Part shown: one piece after another, positions 25,885-32,915 of the stretch
Numbering within the stretch: position 1 is the stretch's first letter
Layout of the letters: every line of letters begins with the position of its first letter
Assembly: GCF_900411375.1 (NCBI RefSeq)
Contig: NZ_LS423000.1
Location: 1-64,000 of the forward strand
DNA length: 64,000 nucleotides
DNA from: Lentilactobacillus raoultii
GTDB lineage: Bacteria; Bacillota; Bacilli; Lactobacillales; Lactobacillaceae
Direction: 5' to 3'
The notes under the pieces: model-generated
What the model was told of the DNA's origin: nothing
The model's database searches: none
What the model saw: the letters and a program-made list of their open reading frames with translations, nothing else
Translations under genes and position numbers: made by a program

Positions 25885-26136
25885 TCAATCGGCTAAGCCA
25901 CGAGTAATCAATGATGCCAGGAAGACTAAGATCACAGCGCCAACAATTGCTGGTACAATCGCAATTTCAGCCAGCTGTGGCCCCCAAGATCCAAGCAACG
26001 CCTCTCCCAGCCAGGCACCAATTAACCCGGCTGCAATGTTGCCAATCCAGCCAAATGGTAGGTCCCGACTGGTAATAGCACCGGCAACGACGCCGATAAC
26101 ACCACCAATAATTAATGTCCAAATCAAGCTAAGCAT
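25885..26136 (-). CDS. GlsB/YeaQ/YmgE family stress membrane protein
   Basis: An 83-residue, Gly-rich protein with three predicted helices and the family pattern MLSLIWTLIIGGVIGVVAGA...WIGNIAAGLIGAWLGEALLGSWGP. It is the first gene of the Gls24 unit. The ATG at 26136 is preferred to in-frame ATGs three and four codons earlier because AAAGGAATG lies at better spacing. The family is induced by envelope or stationary-phase stress; its molecular role is not known. Confidence 0.88.
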   Translation of the reverse strand: MLSLIWTLIIGGVIGVVAGAITSRDLPFGWIGNIAAGLIGAWLGEALLGSWGPQLAEIAIVPAIVGAVILVFLASLITRGLAD

Positions 26137-26171
26137 TTTCATCATTCCTTTCGTTTAGGATTAAAAATGTT

Positions 26172-26187
26172 ATAGCAAATTTGCTAT
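26172..26187. promoter_or_regulatory. Perfect 16-bp palindrome in the leader of the Gls24 operon
   Basis: ATAGCAAATTTGCTAT lies 36 bp upstream of the glsB start and just downstream of a -10-like TATTAT on the minus strand. Its position suits an operator blocking early transcription. The binding protein is unknown. Confidence 0.5.
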
Positions 26188-26260
26188 GTTTTAAGTCTAT
26201 AATAATTTGAAACTTATTGTGTGAATAAGTTGTGAAGAAAAGTGGAAACTTTTAAGACCA

Positions 26261-26311
26261 AAAAAGCAGGCCATCTCTTCAAAGAACTTTCTTTGAAGAA
26301 ATGGTCTGCTC
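26261..26311 (-). terminator. Terminator downstream of the YdcF-type gene
   Basis: On the minus strand AGCAGACCATTTCTTCAAAG pairs with CTTTGAAGAGATGGCCTGCT and is followed by TTTTTT. Confidence 0.8.
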
Positions 26312-26414
26312 GTTGTCAAAATTCAATTTATGCTAATTGGCCAAAACCTGAACACATTAAAAACAGGTCACCAGCCACCTTTCATTTTCATAATCTGATT
26401 TATCGGCACTTATT

Positions 26415-27473
26415 TCAATGATTTAGGCCAGGTAAATTCAAGATAATGGAAATGGCTAAAATCATTAACGTCACCATAATATGAAACCGTTTATGCATGA
26501 CAAACAGTGCCAAATATTCGCGAATTGTCCCCGTGGGTAAATAGTAAAATGGCGTTTTGGCACCAATCCCATTTGCTTTAAATTTTAACTTGCCAGCTAA
26601 AATGCCAGCTCTTAAAATATGAAAATTACTGCTGACAAAGACAATTCGATTATCAGTCCGGCCACTATCCTTGTGAATTAATTCTCTCGAAAAAATTAAA
26701 TTTTCCCGAGTGTTGGTCGACCGGTCCTCAACTAAGGTATCAGCTGCCGGGACTCCCTTGTCAATTGCGTATTGTTGCATGGCGACACCTTCCGGCAATC
26801 TTTCATCGCCGCCTTTGCCACCTGAAAAAATCAACTTGGCATGCTTGTGGGTAGTTGCTAATTGCTGACGATAAAAAGCAATCCCTTTATCAATTCGATT
26901 TCCCAGTAATCGGCCAACTCGTTTACCATCAACCAAGCCGCTTCCCAACACAATGATATAATCTTTATTTTTTCTAGGAAAATACCAGTTATAAACAACA
27001 ATTGACATTAACGTATTCCAAACCGTCATTAAAAGATACATCAGCATGACTAAGACAAAAAAATTGATCGCTTGAATTGGCCGAGATGCCTTGCCACCGC
27101 CAAAATAGAAAAAGGCATCGGCAAGAACAATCGCGATTCCCGCAATTAGTACCAACAAACTGCTCAAGCCGCGACCTTCCCGTTTTCTTACAAACCAAGC
27201 ATTGATAAATAGAAACACAAAACTAAAAATAATTCCAAATGTAATTAGCGCCGCCACAACAGCAAATAGGACGCCGGCAGTTAAATAGAGCGCTGGAATT
27301 CGGGTCACGGAAAGAATATCAAATAGCAGCAAGAAAGCGCAGATTAGATTTAAATTCACCAACCACCCCACGACCGATGAATTTCGCCGCTTAATCAAGT
27401 ATGTAATTAATAAACCAATTAGGATGATTTGAATCACTGAAATAGTGACTGTAATTCTATAAACCGGATTCAT
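26415..27473 (-). CDS. YdcF/SanA-like membrane protein (DUF218 domain)
   Basis: A 352-residue protein with six or seven N-terminal membrane helices (about residues 1-165) and a DUF218/YdcF domain: DYIIVLGSGLVDGKRVGRLLGNRI (about 172-195), KLIFSGGKGGDERLPEGVAM (about 210-229), EDRSTNTRENLIFS (about 246-259) and VSSNFHILRAGILA (about 276-289). A further helix lies at the C-terminus. DUF218 proteins (SanA, ElyC, YdcF) are linked to cell-envelope polymer metabolism, but no reaction is settled. The ATG at 27473 follows GAGGAGAAAA; the upstream ATG overlaps that site. Confidence 0.85.
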   Translation of the reverse strand: MNPVYRITVTISVIQIILIGLLITYLIKRRNSSVVGWLVNLNLICAFLLLFDILSVTRIPALYLTAGVLFAVVAALITFGIIFSFVFLFINAWFVRKREGRGLSSLLVLIAGIAIVLADAFFYFGGGKASRPIQAINFFVLVMLMYLLMTVWNTLMSIVVYNWYFPRKNKDYIIVLGSGLVDGKRVGRLLGNRIDKGIAFYRQQLATTHKHAKLIFSGGKGGDERLPEGVAMQQYAIDKGVPAADTLVEDRSTNTRENLIFSRELIHKDSGRTDNRIVFVSSNFHILRAGILAGKLKFKANGIGAKTPFYYLPTGTIREYLALFVMHKRFHIMVTLMILAISIILNLPGLNH

Positions 27474-27733
27474 AAATTTTCTCCTCATAATTTCTCACAG
27501 GATAATAAAGAGGCCAAGATAAAAACAACTTGTCCGGCCCCTTATCATGATCAGTTTCATACTGGTCAAAAAATTGTTTTGATCAGCAATTCCCCAATCT
27601 TCACTGTTAGTATTGATAATTTAGTTCAATTGACAATTTGAATTAACGACAAGATGTTAATGATGCTTCGCGAAAACAGTCAACTCGATCTATCGCCAAC
27701 TGTCGTCCCCCATGAAGCAGCCACTAACTGCCG

Positions 27734-28204
27734 TTAACTTTGGTTTGTTTGCTTGGAAGAATTGAAATTCTTCATTTCGGTTTGGGCAAAATCTTTAATG
27801 AAATCAAGAACCTGGCGAACCTTTTCTTCACCATAATGATTAATCCATTCATCAAATCGGGCGCTGGTTAATTCGTAAACCTTATTTTCAACCTGTTGCC
27901 CACTTTTGGTCAAATGTAAGTATAATCGTCGGCGATCGCTTTCAGCCGGTTTTTGATAAATATAATTGTGCTGTAATAGCACTTTGATTTGCCTTGAAAT
28001 TGCACTTCGCGTCACTTTTCGTTCACTGGCAATGTCCATTAATGAAACGTGCTCGCGATCTGCAATGGTATGCAAGATTAAATACTGTTCAAAAGACAAT
28101 CCATACTTCGTCGCCGGCTCTGAAACAAAATTATCCAAATATTTTAGCGATGACAGATACACATTGATTGCCTCTTGCAATAATTCTTCATGCGTTTTTG
28201 TCAT
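27734..28204 (-). CDS. MarR-family transcriptional regulator
   Basis: A 156-residue winged-helix protein. The recognition region SLMDIASERKVTRSAISRQIKVLLQHNYI (about residues 56-84) and the wing KPAESDRRRLYLHLTKSG (about 87-104) are the MarR pattern. No ligand can be named. It is divergent from licD, with an AT-rich 140-bp spacer that contains an inverted repeat, so autoregulation and control of licD are plausible. Start choice is uncertain: ATG at 28204 or the in-frame ATG four codons earlier, neither with an ideal ribosome-binding site. Confidence 0.88.
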   Translation of the reverse strand: MTKTHEELLQEAINVYLSSLKYLDNFVSEPATKYGLSFEQYLILHTIADREHVSLMDIASERKVTRSAISRQIKVLLQHNYIYQKPAESDRRRLYLHLTKSGQQVENKVYELTSARFDEWINHYGEEKVRQVLDFIKDFAQTEMKNFNSSKQTNQS

Positions 28205-28267
28205 TTCCCTCACCATTCCCCAATAATTATTAATATCAATACTGCACTAATTATATATTGTCTGCAC

Positions 28268-28283
28268 TATTGGTTCAACAATA
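28268..28283. promoter_or_regulatory. Inverted repeat in the marR-licD divergent region
   Basis: TATTG and CAATA flank GTTCAA in a 16-bp site between divergent genes. Size and location suit a MarR operator, but this is an inference from position only. Confidence 0.35.
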
Positions 28284-28356
28284 TACCGCTAGATTTAGGA
28301 ACTTTTTCTGATTTTGTTTTATAATGAATTAATGGAAAATAAGTTTGGAGGCCTAC

Positions 28357-29184
28357 ATGACTGATCAGTTAACTCAAATCACTCATCAACTTGAATTAGC
28401 GATTTTCAAACGGTTTAGTGCAATCGCGGCAGCGTATCATCTTCATTACGTCGCCATTGGCGGTACCTTACTTGGTGCAATTCGTCACCAAGGGTTTATT
28501 CCTTGGGATGATGACATGGATATCGCACTTCCAAGAAACGACTACGAACATTTCTTACAAATTGCACCCGCTGAATTCAAAAATGATCACTACTTTTTGC
28601 AAACTCCTTGGAGTGATCAAAATTACGCATTGAGTTATGCTAAAATTTTGGATCGAAATACTTACATTGAAGAACGTAACAACGTCAATAATGCTCGCAA
28701 AGGTGTCTTTTTGGATATTTTTCCTTTAGACAAGATTCCAAAGTCCAAAGAAAAGCGGCGGCGCCAGATGATTGATATTCGTCGTCTCGATAGCCGAATC
28801 TACTTAAAATTGCGGTATAATATTATTGATAATCCAATTAGAAGATTATATGGTACTCTTTCGTCCGAACAACTCTTAGCAGCAAAGACTTTTAAGCAAA
28901 ATCGACAACAGGTCATGGTTGCCTATAATAATCGAGAGAATTTAGATCAGTTTAAAAATCTAGCTTCCCAATACTCTTATGACAAAGAGATCTTTTCGAT
29001 CGACCAAGTCCAAAATTTAACGGTCGTGCCGTTTGAAGACACTTTGATAGCAGTTCCCAAAGACTACCAAACCGTTCTAACCAAGTTATATGGTGACTAC
29101 TTAACCTTGCCGCCTGAAAATCAGCGGTCAGAAAAACATATCGTTAAGTTAATTTATGATAATCAGGCTTTCAGCAGATCATAG
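28357..29184 (+). CDS. LicD-family phosphotransferase
   Basis: A 275-residue soluble LicD/fukutin-type nucleotidyltransferase-fold protein. It carries YVAIGGTLLGAIRHQGFIPWDDDMDIALPR (about residues 33-62, split by family core residues GG..LG..RH and W DDD D) and a second conserved block GVFLDIFPLD (about 112-121). Relatives attach phosphocholine or related phospho-alcohols to teichoic acids and surface glycans. The ATG at 28357 follows TTTGGAGGCC. It lies opposite a MarR gene and upstream of a small DUF960-like gene; teichoic-acid export ATPase TagH lies 1.6 kb away on the other strand. Acceptor and donor are unknown. Confidence 0.85.
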   Translation: MTDQLTQITHQLELAIFKRFSAIAAAYHLHYVAIGGTLLGAIRHQGFIPWDDDMDIALPRNDYEHFLQIAPAEFKNDHYFLQTPWSDQNYALSYAKILDRNTYIEERNNVNNARKGVFLDIFPLDKIPKSKEKRRRQMIDIRRLDSRIYLKLRYNIIDNPIRRLYGTLSSEQLLAAKTFKQNRQQVMVAYNNRENLDQFKNLASQYSYDKEIFSIDQVQNLTVVPFEDTLIAVPKDYQTVLTKLYGDYLTLPPENQRSEKHIVKLIYDNQAFSRS

Positions 29185-29284
29185 AGAGGTGGTAGCTGCT
29201 TCCTCACAAGTTAGTTACTTGCATTTAAACCAATTTTTTGGTAGTTTGTCAACAATTAGTTATTACTGGAATGAAGGTGTTATC

Positions 29285-29593
29285 ATGTTTGATCCTAACC
29301 AATCACGGTTCGCAAGTTTTAGCATCGTTTCAACGCTGCCTGACCAAGCAATTGACAATGTTTGGTTTATCATTGACAACGATTTACAAAACGTGTTTCC
29401 ATTATCAAATCTGATTAAGTTTAATCTGGTCAACAGCGACGGTAATCTGTCATACGATTTCATTCAGGGCAATGAATTGGTGGCCACGTTCGATTCACCA
29501 TACCCTTATGACAATAGTTATCCAAAGTCCCTGGTCGTCTATGACAGTGGCAATCGACAAATCATTGCAACCCCATCTGAAATTAACATTTAG
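29285..29593 (+). CDS. Small DUF960-like protein
   Basis: A 102-residue soluble protein beginning MFDPNQSRFASFSIVSTLP, followed by NVWFIIDND near residues 26-34. This resembles the short DUF960 family of low-GC Gram-positives, which has no known function. The frame is open further upstream and overlaps licD, but the ATG at 29285 with GAAGGTG before it is the better start. The rest (YDFIQGNELVATFDSPYP) is beta-rich. The family call is tentative. A terminator follows. Confidence 0.6.
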   Translation: MFDPNQSRFASFSIVSTLPDQAIDNVWFIIDNDLQNVFPLSNLIKFNLVNSDGNLSYDFIQGNELVATFDSPYPYDNSYPKSLVVYDSGNRQIIATPSEINI

Positions 29594-29610
29594 CGTGATC
29601 TGAAATTCTT

Positions 29611-29640
29611 AACGAGTAGATAAAAGCTACTCGTTTTTTT
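29611..29640 (+). terminator. Terminator of the licD-DUF960 unit
   Basis: AACGAGTAG and CTACTCGTT pair around TAAAAG/loop bases and are followed by a T-run. Confidence 0.82.
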
Positions 29641-29644
29641 GATT

Positions 29645-29690
29645 GCAAAAAAGCAGTTGTCAATGTTGATATTGACAACTGCTTTTTAGT
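29645..29690 (-). terminator. Terminator of the tRNA-Asn array
   Basis: On the minus strand AAAAAGCAGTTGTCAAT pairs with ATTGACAACTGCTTTTTT, located 11 bp beyond the last tRNA. Confidence 0.88.
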
Positions 29691-29700
29691 AAACCTCTGA

Positions 29701-29772
29701 CTGCTCCGGCTGGGTTCGAACCAGCGACCTCTTGATTAACAGTCAATTATTCTACCACTGAACTACGGAGCA
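29701..29772 (-). tRNA. tRNA-Asn (GTT), copy 3 in order of transcription
   Basis: A 72-nt cloverleaf: acceptor TGCTCCG/CGGAGCA with discriminator G, D-arm with AGTGGTAGA, anticodon loop CTGTTAA (GTT), and T-arm with GTTCGAACC. CCA is not encoded. It is identical to the two neighbouring copies. Confidence 0.97.
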
Positions 29773-29804
29773 ATAATTTGTTCTCTCTCAAACGCGGTAA
29801 TTAA

Positions 29805-29833
29805 ATTATATCGTACCTAAGAGCAAAATGCAA
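29805..29833 (-). promoter_or_regulatory. Promoter of the third tRNA-Asn copy
   Basis: TTGCAT and a perfect TATAAT are separated by 17 bp on the minus strand, inside the repeated spacer. Confidence 0.8.
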
Positions 29834-29889
29834 TAAAAATTGAATAAAAAAAGATTTTACTGAGAAAGCAATGACGCCACCTTCTCTGA

Positions 29890-29961
29890 CTGCTCCGGCT
29901 GGGTTCGAACCAGCGACCTCTTGATTAACAGTCAATTATTCTACCACTGAACTACGGAGCA
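29890..29961 (-). tRNA. tRNA-Asn (GTT), copy 2
   Basis: Identical in sequence to the copies at 29701 and 30079, anticodon GTT, 72 nt with G discriminator. Confidence 0.97.
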
Positions 29962-29993
29962 ATAATTTGTTCTCTCTCAAACGCGGTAATTAA

Positions 29994-30022
29994 ATTATAT
30001 CGTACCTAAGAGCAAAATGCAA
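29994..30022 (-). promoter_or_regulatory. Promoter of the second tRNA-Asn copy
   Basis: The same TTGCAT-17 bp-TATAAT promoter as at 29805-29833, exactly one repeat period away. Confidence 0.8.
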
Positions 30023-30078
30023 TAAAAATTGAATAAAAAAAGATTTTACTGAGAAAGCAATGACGCCACCTTCTCTGA

Positions 30079-30150
30079 CTGCTCCGGCTGGGTTCGAACC
30101 AGCGACCTCTTGATTAACAGTCAATTATTCTACCACTGAACTACGGAGCA
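30079..30150 (-). tRNA. tRNA-Asn (GTT), copy 1
   Basis: First copy in order of transcription. Sequence identical to the other two. Its upstream flank is unique. Confidence 0.97.
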
Positions 30151-30180
30151 AAAATGCTTTTCTAAAAAACAACATATATA

Positions 30181-30209
30181 TTTATAACATAGATTCTCAT
30201 ATGATGCAA
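30181..30209 (-). promoter_or_regulatory. Promoter of the first tRNA-Asn copy
   Basis: TTGCAT and TATAAA with 17-bp spacing on the minus strand; the same -35 hexamer as the internal promoters but a different -10 and spacer. Confidence 0.7.
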
Positions 30210-30228
30210 ACAAAAATTAGTTTTTTTG

Positions 30229-30537
30229 TTAGCCAATATGATTTTCTTTTAGAATAATGTTGATTTCCTTTTGCATCTCGGGCGTTTTTTTCCATTCCTC
30301 AAAATGATCCATGTCTTCAGTTGGCATCGTGTAATTTTCGTTGATATAATGCTCATATTTTTGCACGTGAGGCGAGTGCGGGATGTTTAGCTGTAATATC
30401 CTTACCTGCTTGATAAAACCTCTCTCAGCGGCTAATTCAGCCCGGCCATTTTGAACCATATTACTAATCTCAATATATTTGCTGCCATCATTTCTGGTAA
30501 TTTCTTCAATTAACGTCAATACCTCATGACTTTTCAT
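30229..30537 (-). CDS. Hypothetical protein, 102 residues
   Basis: A small soluble, mostly helical protein (MKSHEVLTLIEEITRN...). No family is recognised. It is charged throughout, with a C-terminal segment DHFEEWKKTPEMQKEINIILKEN predicted as a helix. The ATG at 30537 has GGGAG upstream. It lies immediately before the tRNA-Asn array on the same strand and after a terminator, so it is probably its own unit. No function is proposed. Confidence 0.65.
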   Translation of the reverse strand: MKSHEVLTLIEEITRNDGSKYIEISNMVQNGRAELAAERGFIKQVRILQLNIPHSPHVQKYEHYINENYTMPTEDMDHFEEWKKTPEMQKEINIILKENHIG

Positions 30538-30587
30538 TATTTTCGGACTCCCGTTTCGAATTTATTTTGCTCAAACAATTATACACT

Positions 30588-30627
30588 AAAAAAACTGATA
30601 GCTCCAAATATGGCTACCAGTTTTTTT
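30588..30627 (-). terminator. Terminator downstream of tagH
   Basis: On the minus strand AAAAAAACTGGTAGC pairs with GCTATCAGTTTTTTT around a short loop. Confidence 0.75.
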
Positions 30628-30782
30628 AAGAGAGAAAGAGAATTGATTAGAAGGTATTTATTTAGTACCCATGAATAATATAGCGTTTTCTGTAAGCGCT
30701 GTCAACATTTATTTAAAAATTCACGCACATTTCAAATGACGCATCATTAAAACGTGAGTGAATCCTCGATAATTAAGGCTGA

Positions 30783-31862
30783 CTACTTCACATCTGGTAG
30801 GTGCAAGACACCTGATGGATGAAGTAATAACGATGGATCACTTAAAATATGGTCCACCGAATAGCCGGAAATATTGACCAGGCAAAAGAAGACCACAATT
30901 AGTAAGATTGCCCAGGTTAGCAGCTGATTGCCGACAGACATTTTTTCGCTAATAACAGAGCTATAAAACAATTTATGAACCTTTGCTCGAATATTTTTTT
31001 CTTCCGGTGCCGCCTGCTGCATCTCCTTAGCAACCTGTTTTTGATAATTTTGGATGCTAAAGTTTTTTTGAACATTTTTACGTTCAGTTTCAAAAGCGTG
31101 CTTCTCTTTTTTGCTTAATTTTTTAAACCATTTTGTGAATTCACGATATTTCTTGGTAACTTCTTTTGTGTCACCAACCATTTTTAATTCACCATAGTTG
31201 ATCCAAGCAACCTTATCACACAACATTTCAATTTGCTTTAATGAATGACTGACAAAGATAATGGTTTTGCCCTCTTGCTTGAACTCGCCGATTTTATCAA
31301 CACATTTTTGATAAAAAGTGTCGTCTCCAACGGACAATGCTTCATCGATGATCAAGATATCCGGGTTGATATGGACCGCAATAGCAAATCCCAAACGAGA
31401 CCGCATCCCGCTTGAATAACTCTTAACCGGTTGATCGACAAAGTCGCCAATATCAGCAAACGCAATAATATCAGGCATCATTTCATCAATTTCTTCATTG
31501 GTTAGGCCCTGCATCAGCGACTTCAACCTAATATTTTCCCGACCGGTTAAGTTATTTCGAAGACCGGCATGAATTGCCACAATTGACGTATCACCACGGA
31601 CATCAACATATCCAGTTGTTTGGGGGATAATCCCGGAAATAATGTTTGACAATGTCGATTTACCGGAACCGTTAACACCGATTAACCCAAGTGTTTCACC
31701 TGGTTTGATGGTTAACGAAATTCCCATCAGTGACCAAAAATGTGGCACCTGACGCTTGGAAATCGAAAAAAAGGATCGCAGTTTTTCTGACTGTGTCTTA
31801 AAAAGGTCGTATTCTTTGGTAACATTTTGAACCTTTACTTTATAATTTTCTTCCATGACCAT
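30783..31862 (-). CDS. tagH: Teichoic acid export ABC transporter ATP-binding protein TagH
   Basis: Energises export of wall teichoic acid, or a related polymer, through the TagG permease. Residues 1-250 form the ABC domain: Walker A LGLIGVNGSGKSTL (about 59-72), the signature SYSSGMRSRLGFA (about 146-158) and Walker B PDILIIDEALSVGD (about 165-178), with the short Q-loop typical of polymer exporters. A charged linker (about 255-300) leads to one C-terminal membrane helix (LLTWAILLIVVFFCLVNISG, about 318-337), as in B. subtilis TagH. The ATG at 31862 follows TAGGAGCG. No TagG permease is next to it: the neighbours are a small gene and a glucosaminidase. Confidence 0.9.
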   Translation of the reverse strand: MVMEENYKVKVQNVTKEYDLFKTQSEKLRSFFSISKRQVPHFWSLMGISLTIKPGETLGLIGVNGSGKSTLSNIISGIIPQTTGYVDVRGDTSIVAIHAGLRNNLTGRENIRLKSLMQGLTNEEIDEMMPDIIAFADIGDFVDQPVKSYSSGMRSRLGFAIAVHINPDILIIDEALSVGDDTFYQKCVDKIGEFKQEGKTIIFVSHSLKQIEMLCDKVAWINYGELKMVGDTKEVTKKYREFTKWFKKLSKKEKHAFETERKNVQKNFSIQNYQKQVAKEMQQAAPEEKNIRAKVHKLFYSSVISEKMSVGNQLLTWAILLIVVFFCLVNISGYSVDHILSDPSLLLHPSGVLHLPDVK

Positions 31863-31925
31863 TAAACGCTCCTAAATTTAGAGGTTAGACTTTTCCTGCA
31901 ATATTATAACAGATATCCAGAACAA

Positions 31926-31972
31926 AATAAGAGGCCGAGAGAAAAGCTTAATCTTTTCCCCCGACTCTTAAC
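31926..31972 (-). terminator. Terminator of the first glucosaminidase gene
   Basis: On the minus strand AAGAGTCGGGGGAAAAGATT pairs with AGCTTTTCTCTCGGCCTCTT, followed by ATTTT. Confidence 0.7.
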
Positions 31973-31978
31973 AAACTA

Positions 31979-32824
31979 TTAATGACTTATTGTCTGTGAT
32001 TTGCTTTTAATTAGCTTTTCTAATGACAAATTCAATGGCAACGTATACTCATTGTCAGTTGAAGTTTGTGATCGCTGTGGCTCAAAAACCGATCGAGGAA
32101 TAATTTTTTCTGGAATTCGGGTAATCTTTGAGCGAAGTACTGTAGGCTGGGTGACTTTTTTAGTCTGAGCAGCCGAAGAAGTTCCCAACTCCTTTTTTAA
32201 AGACTGCTCAATTTGTTCATTAATGTTGCCAGCCGTTTGAATATTGGTATCACCATCGGTTGCATCCAGTCGATCCAAATTATATCTGACAATCACCGCG
32301 TTAAGCTTATTGCCATAATTCATATCGGTTGCATAAGTCGTTGCCAGCGCCATTGCTGCGTCACTTGCTGTCAATGCGTTAGTTGTCCAAGTTCCGGAGT
32401 AATAAGTCGGATCAGTCAGCGTGCCATGTCGTAAAAGACTGGCATTATCCCGAATTGATGCTTCAACATCCGGATATTTTTTAAACTGGGCCGCAGTCAT
32501 ATAATGCTTCCCCTTAGATGTATACTCGCCCGTACTCATCGTGACAGATTGACCATTATACGTTCCTTTAATACCAAAATAATTATTAGCTTCAGTGGAT
32601 AATGTTGATCGCCCAAAGTCACTTTCAACAATGGCCTGCGCCATCATCACAGACGGATAAAGGTGATTTTGCCGACTGATTTTTTCAATTGGCGCCTTCA
32701 TTCGGTTAATAAAGTCACTTGAAACACTGGCCGACACTGAATGAAAGCCAATTATCCAGAAACTGACCGCAGCAAGTAAGCAAAAAAAGCCCCTGGCGAT
32801 TAGCGTTGTTACATGAGATTTGAT
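31979..32824 (-). CDS. Secreted GH73 glucosaminidase with a non-canonical start
   Basis: Cleaves the glycan strand of peptidoglycan. The GH73 domain runs from about residue 38 to 185 (counted from 32824), with the catalytic Glu in AQAIVESDFGRS and the NNYFGIKG motif. The tail (about 190-281) has no binding repeats. Translation from the first canonical codon, a GTG at 32737 with no ribosome-binding site, would remove the signal peptide. In frame upstream, 29 codons from ATC at 32824 encode a textbook signal peptide (MKSHVTTLIARGFF... then LAAVSFWIIGFHSVSASV), and AGGGGAGG sits 8 nt before that ATC. Either translation starts at ATC or the ATG has been lost and the gene is weakened. I give the longer span for this reason. 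Confidence 0.7.
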   Translation of the reverse strand: MKSHVTTLIARGFFCLLAAVSFWIIGFHSVSASVSSDFINRMKAPIEKISRQNHLYPSVMMAQAIVESDFGRSTLSTEANNYFGIKGTYNGQSVTMSTGEYTSKGKHYMTAAQFKKYPDVEASIRDNASLLRHGTLTDPTYYSGTWTTNALTASDAAMALATTYATDMNYGNKLNAVIVRYNLDRLDATDGDTNIQTAGNINEQIEQSLKKELGTSSAAQTKKVTQPTVLRSKITRIPEKIIPRSVFEPQRSQTSTDNEYTLPLNLSLEKLIKSKSQTISH

Positions 32825-32832
32825 TCAAAAAA

Positions 32833-32840
32833 CCTCCCCT
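32833..32840 (-). promoter_or_regulatory. Ribosome-binding site that points to an ATC start
   Basis: AGGGGAGG on the minus strand is 8 nt from the ATC codon at 32824. No ATG, GTG or TTG in the glucosaminidase frame lies at usable distance; a TTG at 32828 is out of frame. Confidence 0.6.
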
Positions 32841-32915
32841 AAAACATAGTTGCGCATTACATGCCAAAAAATAATTATACCTTAAACCGGCATGGAATCA
32901 ATGGATAATCGCCAA

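Larger units (their letters stand above)
29701..30151 (-). repeat. Tandem 189-bp repeat carrying tRNA-Asn, three tRNA copies
   Basis: tRNA 3' ends fall at 29701, 29890 and 30079, a period of exactly 189 bp. The two intervening spacers are identical by inspection. The first transcribed copy (30079-30150) has unrelated sequence upstream, and homology on the other side stops a few bases beyond 29701. This is a clean, recent tandem amplification of one tRNA with its promoter. Confidence 0.95.

Noticed and set aside
27489-27733. Gene-free stretch between the YdcF-type and marR genes
   Set aside because: Contains a short TTCAA/TTGAA inverted repeat and a weak hairpin only; nothing specific enough to annotate.
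29701-30151. CRISPR-like regular repeats
   Set aside because: The repeated unit is 189 bp and is a tRNA-Asn gene plus promoter; spacers are identical, not variable.
32826-32828. TTG as start for the glucosaminidase
   Set aside because: It is in a different frame: translation from it reaches a stop before the GH73 domain.
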